Assembly: GCA_947313855.1 (NCBI GenBank)
Contig: CAMZNS010000008.1
Location: 1 to 38,733, forward strand
DNA from: an uncultured Deferribacteraceae bacterium
Lineage (GTDB): Bacteria > Chrysiogenota > Deferribacteres > CAMZNJ01
DNA: 38,733 nt
Direction: 5' to 3'
Numbering within the stretch: the stretch's first letter is position 1; every line of letters starts with the position of its first letter. The position numbers and the translations under genes were made by a program. The notes under the pieces were generated by a model, which worked only from the letters and a program-made list of their open reading frames with translations, made no database searches and was not told where the DNA came from. Of the stretch, positions 1 to 8,280 are shown in pieces.

Positions 1-594
1 GGTAGCTGTGTTGGCGTTGGCACCATGATACCGCTCCGCCATAGCCTTCTCGCGTGAGGCAAGCTCCATAGCAATCATTTCATCAATGTTCATCTCACCC
101 GCATTGGCGGCATCGGTGCTCGTGTCGGTAGCTGTGTTGGCGTTGGCGTCGGTGCTCGTGCTGGTGTCGGTGCTCGTGTCGGTAGCTGTGTTGGCGTTGG
201 CGTCGGTGCTCGTGCTGGCGTCGCCACCACCGTCGCCACCACCGTCGCTGTTGCTGTGTGCACGGGACTGTGTGTCATCGTAGGAGTAGGCATGGGCATA
301 GTGTATCATCTCGAAGACCATGCTCAGTCGTGTGTAGATTTCGGGTGTGTCGAGGTAGTGGGCGTAGTTGAGGTCTTCATGGAATGTAATAAGTTTGTGT
401 AGGTCGGAGTTAGTTTTGTAGTTGAGGTGGATTGTTCCGGGGATGTGTCGAACTAGGACACTGTTTTTGTTTGCGATGCTTGGGACAAATAGTTTGATGT
501 TGCCGTATTTTTCGGTGTAGGCAAAGGCAATGGCTGCACGGTCGGAGTATTTGTTGAATTTGTAGAAAATCCCCCTAGTAACGACGATATGCAT
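1..594 (-). CDS. RecO-like protein, N-terminal part (runs off window)
   Basis: The reading frame opens at the ATG at 594 and stays open to base 1 (198 codons, no stop), so the 3' end lies outside the window. An AGGAAG ribosome site sits nine bases upstream. Residues 1-105 resemble the RecO N-terminal OB-fold and helical start: a short strand (VVTRGIFYKFNKYSDR), then FAYTEKYGNIKLFVPS, which matches the 'FTEKYGKIxxxAKG' region of RecO, then a helical segment. RecO loads RecA in RecF-pathway repair. From about residue 112 the protein becomes Gly/Asp-rich and then a Ser-Thr-Asp-Ala-Asn repeat (STDANANTATDT), which is not usual for RecO, followed by a charged helix and the start of another repeat. 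The RecO call rests on pattern only; the conserved C-terminal zinc region is not visible. Confidence 0.45.
   Translation of the reverse strand, partial: MHIVVTRGIFYKFNKYSDRAAIAFAYTEKYGNIKLFVPSIANKNSVLVRHIPGTIHLNYKTNSDLHKLITFHEDLNYAHYLDTPEIYTRLSMVFEMIHYAHAYSYDDTQSRAHSNSDGGGDGGGDASTSTDANANTATDTSTDTSTSTDANANTATDTSTDAANAGEMNIDEMIAMELASREKAMAERYHGANANTAT
110..240. repeat. In-frame tandem repeat inside the RecO-like gene
   Basis: Imperfect repeats built from GTCGGTGCTCGTG and GTAGCTGTGTTGGCGTTG units (plus-strand reading) encode, on the minus strand, Ser-Thr-Asp and Ala-Asn runs at residues 119-162. The GTAGCTGTGTTGGCGTTGGC unit returns at 2-21. All units keep the frame, so copy-number change would alter length without frameshift. 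Confidence 0.85.
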
Positions 595-641
595 TGCGGT
601 ATTCTTCCTGTTGCGGTGTTGGTGTTGCGGGGTGTTTATGA

Positions 642-1520
642 TTACAGTTCGGTGTCGTACCCCTGTGCGTCCCTTGAGGCGTAGGTTGTGTTTCGGTTAA
701 GGTTGTCTAGTTCCGTCATCTGTTTCGGTGTGAGGGAGAAGTTGAAAATGTTAATATTTTCGGCGATACGGTTGTGAGCTGTTGCTTTCACGGCTAGTGC
801 GGCGTTTTTGTCGAGGCTCCACCGTAGCAGTACTTGTGCGGGTGTTTTGTTACATTCTTTGGCGATGTTGACAACGGTTGTGTCTGTTAGCATTTTGCCT
901 TGTCCTAGTGGTCGCCATGATTGTGTTAGAATGCTGTGTTGTTGGTGGAATTGGTGTAGTTTTGGTCTTAGGTGGTGTGGGTGCATTTCTATCTGGTTGA
1001 GCACGGGGAAGACTCCTGTTTCGTCGTGCAGTCGTTGCAGTTGTTGTTCGACGAAGTTGCTGACACCGACGCCACGTAGTACACCTTGTTGGTTGAGGTG
1101 TATGAGAGCTTTGTATGTTTCGATGGACAGTGTTTTGATCGGTCTGTGAATGAGGTACAGGTCGATGTAGTCGACTTGCATGCGTTTTAGTGATTTTTCG
1201 AATGAGCGTAATGTGTTGTCGTAACCTTGTTCGTCAGCCCAAACTTTTGAAGTGATGAAAACCGTATTTCGTTGGACTAATCCGTCAGCAATGGCGTCTG
1301 TAAGGGCACGCCCCACGGTTTCTTCTGATTTGTAGTACACGGCGGTATCGATGCTACGGTATCCTAGTTTGAGGCTGTTGAGTATTGCGTTGTAGCAGTG
1401 TTTGTCGCTTTGGAAGGCGTATGTGCCGAAGCTAACAGCGGGGATTGTTTGATCGTTGTGCAGGGTGTATTCGGTGCCATTGAGTTTGTGTGCATCTGTT
1501 GCATTAGTCATATTAGTCAT
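642..1520 (-). CDS. Aldo/keto reductase
   Basis: A 292-residue NADPH-dependent oxidoreductase of the aldo/keto reductase superfamily (about 280-320 residues is usual), a TIM barrel that reduces aldehydes and ketones. The catalytic tetrad is visible: Asp58 in YRSIDTA, Tyr63 in VYYKSEETVGRAL, Lys92 in FITSKVW and His125 in YLIHRPI. GVSNF and the C-terminal cofactor-binding region also fit. The closest look is to the 2,5-diketogluconate reductase/YvgN-like group, but the substrate cannot be told. The start at 1520 follows an AGGCAGG sequence; an ATG three codons further in is an alternative. It lies downstream of the glycogen genes on the same strand, separated by a 14-bp repeat array, so co-transcription is uncertain. 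Confidence 0.9.
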   Translation of the reverse strand: MTNMTNATDAHKLNGTEYTLHNDQTIPAVSFGTYAFQSDKHCYNAILNSLKLGYRSIDTAVYYKSEETVGRALTDAIADGLVQRNTVFITSKVWADEQGYDNTLRSFEKSLKRMQVDYIDLYLIHRPIKTLSIETYKALIHLNQQGVLRGVGVSNFVEQQLQRLHDETGVFPVLNQIEMHPHHLRPKLHQFHQQHSILTQSWRPLGQGKMLTDTTVVNIAKECNKTPAQVLLRWSLDKNAALAVKATAHNRIAENINIFNFSLTPKQMTELDNLNRNTTYASRDAQGYDTEL

Positions 1521-1548
1521 AACCGTGCCTGCCTTTTCGGTTTTGGTT

Positions 1549-1604
1549 GGTTTGCCGTGTTCGGTTTGCCGTGTTCGGTTTACCGTGTTTGGTTTGCCGT
1601 GTTC
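1549..1604. repeat. 14-bp tandem repeat, four copies
   Basis: Four near-identical copies of GGTTTGCCGTGTTC (1549, 1563, 1577, 1591) followed by a decayed fifth fill the gap between the aldo/keto reductase start and the branching-enzyme stop. The unit is not a multiple of three and no gene is evident. The copies lie in the leader of the aldo/keto reductase. Confidence 0.9.
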
Positions 1605-1642
1605 AGTTTACCATATCTGTGCTGAAAATAAAAGTAGTACCC

Positions 1643-3805
1643 CTAATTTTTGCCATGGAGTACGATTGCGGTGAACGTGGGCAGGTAGAGTTGTATATTG
1701 TAGGTATTGTTGTTTGTTTGTGTGCCTGTGTATGTGGGTGTGTTGTTGTGTTTGAGTCGTTGGAATCCGCCAAAGCGTTTCTCGTCGCTGTCGAACACAT
1801 GCACAAGGGTTTTGTGTGCGACTTCTAGGTGGTAGTTGTCGTAGGAGTTGTGTTGGCTGAAGTTGATTACGAAGTAGTAGTTGCCCCGTTGAAACACGAT
1901 AACGTTGTCGTCGTTGAGGATGAGAACATTGGCGAAGTTAAGGGTTAGTGTTTTGGAGTTGTGAGCGAATTGGATTATTTCGCGATCAAACTCCATGAGC
2001 ATGTTGTAGTTGAGTGATTTGTCTAGTGCGATGCTCCAGAGTCGTCGTGCATGTTTGTGGGAGAAGCTGTTTTCTTCGCGGGGGAAGTCGAGCCATTCGG
2101 GGTGTCCCCATTCGTTTCCGATGAAGTTGAGGTAGCCGTTTTGTGCACTGTAGAGGGTGGTGAATCGGGCGAGTTTGTGGAGTGCGAGGCTAGTGTCTAG
2201 GTGGAGATTGCCCCCTACAACGTTCATGTGGTCGTACATGGATGAGTCTGCAATGGTGAAGATGAAGGTTTTGCCGCCAACAAGGGATTGGTCATGGCTT
2301 TCCACGTAGGTGATGGTGTATTCCTCTTGTCGTTTGGTGGTGAGTTCGTGCCAGATGTAGAACATGTTCCAGTTTTCGTAAGGCATATCCAGTAGCTTGA
2401 ACCACATGTCGGATACCCCCATTGCCATTCGGTAGTCGAACCCCATGCCACCTTCGGCAACAGGGGCACACGTGCCGGGCATACCGCTAACATCTTCGGC
2501 GATGCTGATGGCGTTGGGGTCGAGGGAGTGTAGCAGTAGGTTGGCTAAGGCGAGATAGGTGTATGCTTCGTCGTTGACTTCGTTCGGATCGAAGTAGTCG
2601 TCAACACTTGTGAACGCCTTGTTTATGCCGTGGGAGTGGTAGAGCATGCTTGTTACCCCGTCGAAGCGGAAGCCGTCGATGCAGAACTCCTCTTTCCAGT
2701 ATTTAATGTTGGACAGCAGGAAGTGGAGTACTTGATCTTTGCCGTAGTTAAAGAGGTAGGAGTCCCATAGTTCGTGATACCCTTTGGCACCGGGGTAGAA
2801 GTACTGTTCTTGCGTGCCGTCAAATTTGGCGAGCCCTTCGGCTTCATTTTTTACGCTGTGTGAGTGGATAATATCCATGATGACAGCTATCCCCATGCTG
2901 TGGGCGGTATCGATGAGGTGTTTGAGGTCTTCGGGGGAACCAAAACGGGATGATGGGGCGAAGTAGTTGGACACATGGTAGCCGAAGGAGCCGTAGTAGG
3001 GGTGCTCGGCGATGGCCATGAGCTGTATGGCGTTGTACCCTAGGGATTTGATGTAGGGGAGGGTGTTCGCCGTAAATTGTGCGTAAGTACCCACGTCCTC
3101 GGCTTCTTGGGCGATACCGATGTGTGCTTCATAAATGAACAGGGGTTGGCGTGCTTGACTAGGCGTGGTGGTGGTGGGCACGGTTACAGGCACAGTCGCA
3201 GTCGCAGTCGCAGGGTGCTGGTCGGTGGCGGCTACAGGCACAGTCGCAGTCGCAGTCACAGGGGTGTCCACGGGGGTGCCCACAGGGGTGGGGTGCTTGA
3301 AAACATAACGGAGTTTAGGGTGGTGTACTTGAGCACAAAAAACCTTGGTGGACTCATCCTGCACAGTGCGAACAGCGTACGATGGTAGCCGATCAACGAT
3401 GCCGCTGTTGTGAATAATACGCAATTTGTACAGTTGACCGTGTGAGAGGCTCCCCTTGGGGAGGATCAACTCCCACACACCACCGCCAATGTTGGTGAAG
3501 GCGTACTGAGTGCGAACACGCCAGCCACTAAAGTCGCCAAAAAGGTACATGCTAATGGCGTTCGGTGCCCACTCTCGCACTACCCAACGAAATGAGTTAC
3601 CACGACCTATTTTGTGCAGTCCGAAGTAGTGGTAACCGTTGGCAAAGTTTTGTAGTTGTTCGCCGGAGTGTTGATTTAGTGGTGTTCCGGTGAGTCGTTC
3701 CAGCGTGTTGCTAACATTTTGCACACGGGTGTTTAGAGCCTCTTGGTGCGATTCGAGGAATGGATCGTTTCGAAACGACACTGCGTTGCTGTTCTGTTTA
3801 TTCAC
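1643..3805 (-). CDS. glgB: 1,4-alpha-glucan (glycogen) branching enzyme
   Basis: It makes alpha-1,6 branches in glycogen. With the GTG start at 3805 it has 720 residues. Residues ~50-150 form a CBM48-type beta-sandwich (FRWVVREWAPNAISMYLFGDFSGW). The GH13 barrel shows the nucleophile Asp in GFRFDGVTSM (~379), the acid/base Glu in SIAEDVSGMP (~436) and the third carboxylate in VESHDQ (~503). The wording of these motifs looks like the eukaryotic-type GH13_8 branch rather than E. coli-type GlgB. Residues ~168-213 are a Pro/Thr/Val/Ala low-complexity linker encoded by CAGTCG-type repeats (3170-3300). I chose GTG 3805 because AAGAGGCG lies just upstream; a TTG start at 3853 would add 16 residues that arise from a duplicated copy of the start region. 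It is last of the GDE-glgP-glgA-glgB group. Confidence 0.92.
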   Translation of the reverse strand: MNKQNSNAVSFRNDPFLESHQEALNTRVQNVSNTLERLTGTPLNQHSGEQLQNFANGYHYFGLHKIGRGNSFRWVVREWAPNAISMYLFGDFSGWRVRTQYAFTNIGGGVWELILPKGSLSHGQLYKLRIIHNSGIVDRLPSYAVRTVQDESTKVFCAQVHHPKLRYVFKHPTPVGTPVDTPVTATATVPVAATDQHPATATATVPVTVPTTTTPSQARQPLFIYEAHIGIAQEAEDVGTYAQFTANTLPYIKSLGYNAIQLMAIAEHPYYGSFGYHVSNYFAPSSRFGSPEDLKHLIDTAHSMGIAVIMDIIHSHSVKNEAEGLAKFDGTQEQYFYPGAKGYHELWDSYLFNYGKDQVLHFLLSNIKYWKEEFCIDGFRFDGVTSMLYHSHGINKAFTSVDDYFDPNEVNDEAYTYLALANLLLHSLDPNAISIAEDVSGMPGTCAPVAEGGMGFDYRMAMGVSDMWFKLLDMPYENWNMFYIWHELTTKRQEEYTITYVESHDQSLVGGKTFIFTIADSSMYDHMNVVGGNLHLDTSLALHKLARFTTLYSAQNGYLNFIGNEWGHPEWLDFPREENSFSHKHARRLWSIALDKSLNYNMLMEFDREIIQFAHNSKTLTLNFANVLILNDDNVIVFQRGNYYFVINFSQHNSYDNYHLEVAHKTLVHVFDSDEKRFGGFQRLKHNNTPTYTGTQTNNNTYNIQLYLPTFTAIVLHGKN

Positions 3806-3899
3806 GTTTCGCCTCTTGTGTGTTACTCTAGTGCCCAAACTAGATTCATTCAAGGGAATCTTTGTTCTGTTTATTCACGTTTCGCCTCTTGTGTGTTAC
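3790..3899. repeat. Direct 37-bp repeat, 73-bp period, duplicating the glgB initiation region
   Basis: Bases 3790-3826 and 3863-3899 are identical (37 bp). On the minus strand each copy holds a TAA, the AAGAGGCG ribosome site and GTGAATAAACAGAACA. The upstream copy supplies the glgA stop codon and a GTG-initiated ten-codon minigene (VNKQNKDSLE, stop TGA). The downstream copy is the real glgB start. Confidence 0.93.
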
Positions 3900-5374
3900 G
3901 CCATGAGATCGCTGTAAATGGATTTGTAGTTGTGGGCAACCTTGGAGCTATGGAATGTTTTGTAGGAGTTAAACATAATTTTGCGTATGTGTTCATTTTT
4001 GGTTTCAGGTTTTTGTTTGTAAAAGCGAATGGCTTCATCGATACCCCAAGCAAGGCTTGATGGGGTGTAGTGTTCGAAGACAAACCCGCTACCCGTACCT
4101 TTTTTCAGGTCGATATGTTTGACGGTGTCCACTAGTCCACCTGTTGCGTGAACAATGGGTAGTGTGCCGTATTTTTGTCCAACCATTTGAGGCAAGCCAC
4201 ATGGCTCAAATTTGGATGGCATCATGAGGAAATCGCTGGCGGCGTAGCCTAGGTTTGACATCCGTTCGGAGAAGTTGACGACGGCGATGCGGTGTTCGAG
4301 GTTGTGGAATTTTGCGATTTTCTGGAAGTTTTCGAAGTAGGGTCCGTTGGCAACGATGGCAACCTGCAGATTATCTTTCCAATATTTGCGTACGGTTTGG
4401 TAAAGGATATCGGAGAACAGACTGCACCCTTTTTGCACAGGATCGAGTCGGTTTGGCCAAAAAAGGATGGGTGCATTCGGTTTGATTTCGAGTCCGACCT
4501 CTTTTTGAAAGGAGGCTTTGTTTCTCTTTTTCCCTTTCAAAAACCCTTTGGAGTTGTAGTTCATGACAATATGCCTATCTTTTCGCGGATCTTGGTTAGA
4601 CTGTGGCACATTGATGACGCCCAAGGCGTGTCCATGGGAGTGTTTGGAGATGACCTCTTTGCGGACATCCCAATCGATAAAGCTGTGCATACCTGTAACA
4701 AGCTCCTCCAAAAATGTGGTACTGACAGTGTTGACCTTATCGGAGGCGAAGATACCACTTACGAGGAGGTTGACGAGTGGATCGTTGGGGTTGTTTTCGT
4801 TTTCCGATAGGTAGAGGTGCTGTTCGAATTCGTCGGTATTGATGCCCGCCTCTTTGAGAGACGACAGTGGTGTGTAGTTGGTGTGGATATTGTGCAGTGT
4901 GAAGAGGGTTTTGATACCTTGAGACTTGGCGTAAGCGGGGATGAGTCCTGTCATCCAGTCGTTGCAGTGGATGATGTCGGGTTTAACGCGGGGGATGATG
5001 GTGTTGATAACTTCCCGCTGAAAGGCAACTGCAACGCTAGTGTCGTTTAGGGTGTAGCTACTATAAACCTGTTCACGTTCGAAGAATAGTTCGTCGTTGG
5101 CAAGGTGGATACGGTTTTCGGAGAGTTTGGAGAAGTACTTATTTTTTTCACGCAAAATAACACGGTGTAGCGGTCGGGTATGGGAGGAGTCGCGGTACAT
5201 TTTTCGGTAGTGTGGTATGGCAACATGGATATCGGTTCCGAGGGAGAACAGCTCACCAGCAATGGACGATGATATGTCGGCAAGTCCGCCACCTTTGGCG
5301 TAGACGTAGTTGGCAAGGTTGCCCATCCCTTGAGGTAAGTATGTTATTTCAGGGGTTACGATTAGAACTTTCAT
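3896..5374 (-). CDS. glgA: Glycogen/starch synthase (GT5)
   Basis: It elongates alpha-1,4-glucan from a nucleotide-glucose donor (ADP-glucose in most bacterial GT5 enzymes). It has 492 residues, typical length. The donor-binding K-G-G-G-L-A-D motif is at residues 27-33, about 12 residues later than in E. coli GlgA because of an insertion after the first strand (TPEITYLPQGMGNLANYVY). HCNDWMTGLIP and the C-terminal SKFEPCGLPQMVGQKYGTLP with ATGGLVDTV complete the GT-B fold. The start at 5374 was chosen because GGAGG sits eight bases upstream; an ATG at 5389 would overlap that ribosome site. No glgC is in the window, so the donor source is unknown. The gene lies 40 bases after glgP and runs into the duplicated glgB start region. 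Confidence 0.94.
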   Translation of the reverse strand: MKVLIVTPEITYLPQGMGNLANYVYAKGGGLADISSSIAGELFSLGTDIHVAIPHYRKMYRDSSHTRPLHRVILREKNKYFSKLSENRIHLANDELFFEREQVYSSYTLNDTSVAVAFQREVINTIIPRVKPDIIHCNDWMTGLIPAYAKSQGIKTLFTLHNIHTNYTPLSSLKEAGINTDEFEQHLYLSENENNPNDPLVNLLVSGIFASDKVNTVSTTFLEELVTGMHSFIDWDVRKEVISKHSHGHALGVINVPQSNQDPRKDRHIVMNYNSKGFLKGKKRNKASFQKEVGLEIKPNAPILFWPNRLDPVQKGCSLFSDILYQTVRKYWKDNLQVAIVANGPYFENFQKIAKFHNLEHRIAVVNFSERMSNLGYAASDFLMMPSKFEPCGLPQMVGQKYGTLPIVHATGGLVDTVKHIDLKKGTGSGFVFEHYTPSSLAWGIDEAIRFYKQKPETKNEHIRKIMFNSYKTFHSSKVAHNYKSIYSDLMA

Positions 5375-5381
5375 AATCAAT

Positions 5382-5391
5382 GCCTCCATGC
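5382..5391 (-). promoter_or_regulatory. CsrA-like site over the glgA Shine-Dalgarno
   Basis: GCATGGAGGC on the minus strand agrees with the CsrA consensus ACANGGANGU at eight of ten positions and contains the glgA Shine-Dalgarno. It shares the 8-mer CATGGAGG with the two flagellin leaders at 37143-37159 and 38135-38151. No good hairpin is seen here, so the call is weak. Confidence 0.35.
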
Positions 5392-5414
5392 GTTGTATTT
5401 TGCGTACTTATTGG

Positions 5415-7976
5415 TTATTCTGACCAAGAGACAAATCCGGGGTAGATAGCCGCCCAGTTTTCAACATTGGGAACAAGTCGCGAGGTTACGCCAAATTTCC
5501 CTGCCACACCGAGTTTGATATTTGTTGTGAAGGTGTAGTTGCCGTCGCCGAGGTTGTCTTTGAGTGCCATGATGCTGTAGCTACTGCTTTCAATATTCCC
5601 TTCTTTGTCCATTGAACCGTAGTATGCTTGCACTAGTACTGTGTCGGGGTCGAGTTCGCCAAGGAACACATGGCTTGTGACATTTAGGCTTGAGCCGACC
5701 ATAAGGATATCTTCGTGTGTTTTGGTTGTGATAATTGTTTTTTCGATGTGGCATTTGGGGAACATTTGGTAGACGTGTTCCCTTGCTTCGAGTTTGTATT
5801 TGAGGTTGGTGCAGTTGTCGTTAGTGAGTCTTGTAAATTCAGCGGTAGCGGGTTTGTAGAAGTTTTTGTTGTAGTCGGAGACCATGCGATGGGAGGAGAA
5901 CTGTCCTAGGCTCATTTTGATGGAGTTTTTCATCATTGTGACCCAGCGGTGTGGTATTCCTTCCGTTCCGCGGTCGTAGAACAGTGGTACTACTCTGTTT
6001 TCCAGTAGTGAGTAGAGGTTTTGTCCTTCGACGAAGTCGCGGTATTCGGGGGATGCGTTGTTGTTGTGTGCAACGTCGATGCACCAGCCGTTGCCGGGGT
6101 GGTATGCTTCGTCCCACCAGCCGTCGGGGATAGATAGGTTGAGGGCACCATTCATGGCGGCTTTCATTCCGGATGTACCGCTAGCTTCTTCGGGGCGAAC
6201 GGGGTTGTTGAGCCAGACGTCAACACCTTGAACGAGCACACGGGCGATACTAATGTCGTAGTTTTCCACGAATAGAAGTCGGTCTTCAACATTATTTTCT
6301 TTGGCGAATTCGATGATTTCGCGAATAATATTTTTCCCTGCAACATCGGCGGGGTGTGCTTTTCCGGCGAAGATGAATTGCACGGGGTGAGCTTTGTTGG
6401 TGAGGATTTTGAGGAATCGTTCTTTGTCTTGCAGTAGTAGTGAAGCACGTTTGTAGGTGGCGAATCGTCTTGCGAAGCCGATGGTTAGTGTTTCGGTTGA
6501 GAGTAGTTTTTGCACATCGGAGATTACGTGTGAGGGTACGGAGTCGAGTAGCAGTTTATTTTTGATACGGCGACGTAGGCTGTTGATGAGGATTGTTCGG
6601 CATTTTTCATGCACGTTCCAGAGTTCCCCTTCAGGTATTTTGTCGAAGTTATTTTTCCAAATGGTGTTGGTGTGGGTATTGTTTTGCCAACCGTATCCGA
6701 GGTGTTTGTTGAAAAGGGCGTAGTGGTGGCTTGATATCCAAGACATGGCATGGACCCCGTTTGTGATGGCTGCGATGGGCACTTCGTCTTTGGGTAGGTT
6801 TGGCCAGAAGTGTTGCCACATACCTTGGGCAACTTTGGCGTGGAGTTTGGAGACGCCGTTGACGTAGAAGGCACTAGATAAGCCGAGGATGGTCATGGAG
6901 ACAGGTGCGTCGTTGGGTTCGTTGGGAGCATGTCCGCGTGTGATGACGCTATCGCTGGGGATTTTTGTTTGTTCGAAGAGACCGTCGATATATTTGCGAA
7001 CACGCCATGCGTCAAAGCGTTCGTTACCGGCAGGCACAGGTGTGTGTGTGGTAAACACGGTGGTGCGGTAGTGTAGGATGGATGCTTCGTCAAAGGTGAG
7101 GTTAAATGTACGCATGAGGTGTGCGGTGCGTTCGACGCTAACGAAGGCGGCGTGTCCTTCATTGAGGTGGCATACGGTGGGTTCGTATCCGATGGCTACT
7201 AAGGCACGGAATCCCCCCACACCGAGGAGTATCTCTTGAGTAAGACGCATGTCTTCGTCGCCTCCGTAGAGGGATGATGTGATGTTTCTGAGGTCGTGTG
7301 GGTTTTGTGGGATATTGGTGTCCATGAGGTAGAGGGGGGCGCACCCAACATCGATACGCCATACTTTGGCGTGCACAGAGCGGTTGGCGATGGGTATTTC
7401 GATGATGAGGGTGTTGCCGTCTTTGTCGACCTCTTCGTTGATGGGCAGGAATTCGTTGCTATTTGAGAAGTAGATCTCTTGTTGGTAGCCGTTGCTGTCC
7501 ACAACTTGTTTGAAGTAGCCGTAGTTGTAGAGGAGTCCGACGCCGACGAGTGGTAGTTTGAGGTCGGTGGCACTTTTGAGGTGATCGCCGGCTAAAAGTC
7601 CGAGTCCGCCGGAGTAGATGCGAATACTTTCGTGGAGTCCAAATTCTAGTGAGAAGTAGGCGATGCACCCTTTGGAGGTATCGGTGAGGGCTTTGTTTGT
7701 GGGTGATAGTGATTTGAACTGCTTGTGGATGTTGTTTAGGCGTGACAGGAATAGTTTGTCGGTGCTGAGGTCTTCGAAGCGTTGTTGTGGTAGCATGGAC
7801 AGGAATTCTTTGGGGTTGTGTCCTGAGGCGTGCCATGTGCAGCTATCGATGCCATTAACGAATAGGTCGACCGCTTCGGGTGTCCAGCACCAAGCAACGT
7901 TGTTGCAGAGCTCTTCGAGGAACTGTATATTTGCGGGCAGGTTGGGTTTTACGTTAAATACGTTTAGGTTTTTCAT
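5415..7976 (-). CDS. glgP: Alpha-glucan (glycogen) phosphorylase, GT35
   Basis: It releases glucose-1-phosphate from glycogen by phosphorolysis, using pyridoxal phosphate. It has 853 residues, the size of the 'alpha-glucan phosphorylase' subgroup with a short N-terminus (NVKPNLPANIQFLEELCNNVAWCW, the DUF3417-type start). YFSLEFGLHESIRIYSGGLGLLAGDHLKSA, THTPVPAGNERF, TNGVHAMSW and the PLP-lysine region EEASGTSGMKAAMNGALNLS are visible. The start at 7976 has AGGAG nine bases upstream; an in-frame ATG at 8006 is less likely. It has its own promoter upstream (8123-8151) and is followed closely by glgA, so glgP-glgA-glgB probably share a transcript. Confidence 0.95.
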   Translation of the reverse strand: MKNLNVFNVKPNLPANIQFLEELCNNVAWCWTPEAVDLFVNGIDSCTWHASGHNPKEFLSMLPQQRFEDLSTDKLFLSRLNNIHKQFKSLSPTNKALTDTSKGCIAYFSLEFGLHESIRIYSGGLGLLAGDHLKSATDLKLPLVGVGLLYNYGYFKQVVDSNGYQQEIYFSNSNEFLPINEEVDKDGNTLIIEIPIANRSVHAKVWRIDVGCAPLYLMDTNIPQNPHDLRNITSSLYGGDEDMRLTQEILLGVGGFRALVAIGYEPTVCHLNEGHAAFVSVERTAHLMRTFNLTFDEASILHYRTTVFTTHTPVPAGNERFDAWRVRKYIDGLFEQTKIPSDSVITRGHAPNEPNDAPVSMTILGLSSAFYVNGVSKLHAKVAQGMWQHFWPNLPKDEVPIAAITNGVHAMSWISSHHYALFNKHLGYGWQNNTHTNTIWKNNFDKIPEGELWNVHEKCRTILINSLRRRIKNKLLLDSVPSHVISDVQKLLSTETLTIGFARRFATYKRASLLLQDKERFLKILTNKAHPVQFIFAGKAHPADVAGKNIIREIIEFAKENNVEDRLLFVENYDISIARVLVQGVDVWLNNPVRPEEASGTSGMKAAMNGALNLSIPDGWWDEAYHPGNGWCIDVAHNNNASPEYRDFVEGQNLYSLLENRVVPLFYDRGTEGIPHRWVTMMKNSIKMSLGQFSSHRMVSDYNKNFYKPATAEFTRLTNDNCTNLKYKLEAREHVYQMFPKCHIEKTIITTKTHEDILMVGSSLNVTSHVFLGELDPDTVLVQAYYGSMDKEGNIESSSYSIMALKDNLGDGNYTFTTNIKLGVAGKFGVTSRLVPNVENWAAIYPGFVSWSE

Positions 7977-8061
7977 ATTCGATGTCTCCTTTTGGGTGCG
8001 ATACAAATGGTATCGATTGGGATGTTAGCGTAGGGGGCACTGTGGGGCGAGAGATTGGTGG

Positions 8062-8097
8062 TGGCAGAAGGGCAGAATAGCAGAATAGTAGAATAGG
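8062..8097. repeat. Short GCAGAATA repeat in the glgP leader
   Basis: Imperfect copies of an 8-9 bp unit (GGCAGAAG, GGCAGAATA, GCAGAATA, GTAGAATA) lie between the glgP promoter and its start. Confidence 0.7.
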
Positions 8098-8122
8098 TAA
8101 GTGCGAACATTCCAACAATATT

Positions 8123-8151
8123 ATTGTAACACACAAAGTTTATTTAGTAAA
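8123..8151 (-). promoter_or_regulatory. Sigma-70-type promoter for glgP
   Basis: On the minus strand TTTACT (8151-8146), a 17-base spacer and TACAAT (8128-8123) sit in an AT-rich stretch about 150 bases before the glgP start. It matches the consensus at 4/6 and 5/6 positions. Confidence 0.6.
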
Positions 8152-8280
8152 TATAATGTTAAAAAATAATTCATATTATAACTTAGGCGAAGGATGGTTA
8201 TGATAACGCAGAGGGTGCGTCAATATTGAACATTACCCATCTCGCTGAGGGGATTCTGCTCTCTAAGGTGTTAATAAAAT

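Noticed and set aside
86-299. Small Val/Leu- or Thr/Pro-rich proteins in the first 300 bases
   Set aside because: They arise from repeat translation in other frames of the RecO-like gene.
8200-8280. Terminator after the debranching enzyme (ACGCA/TGCGT)
   Set aside because: Five-pair stem and no T-run on the correct side.
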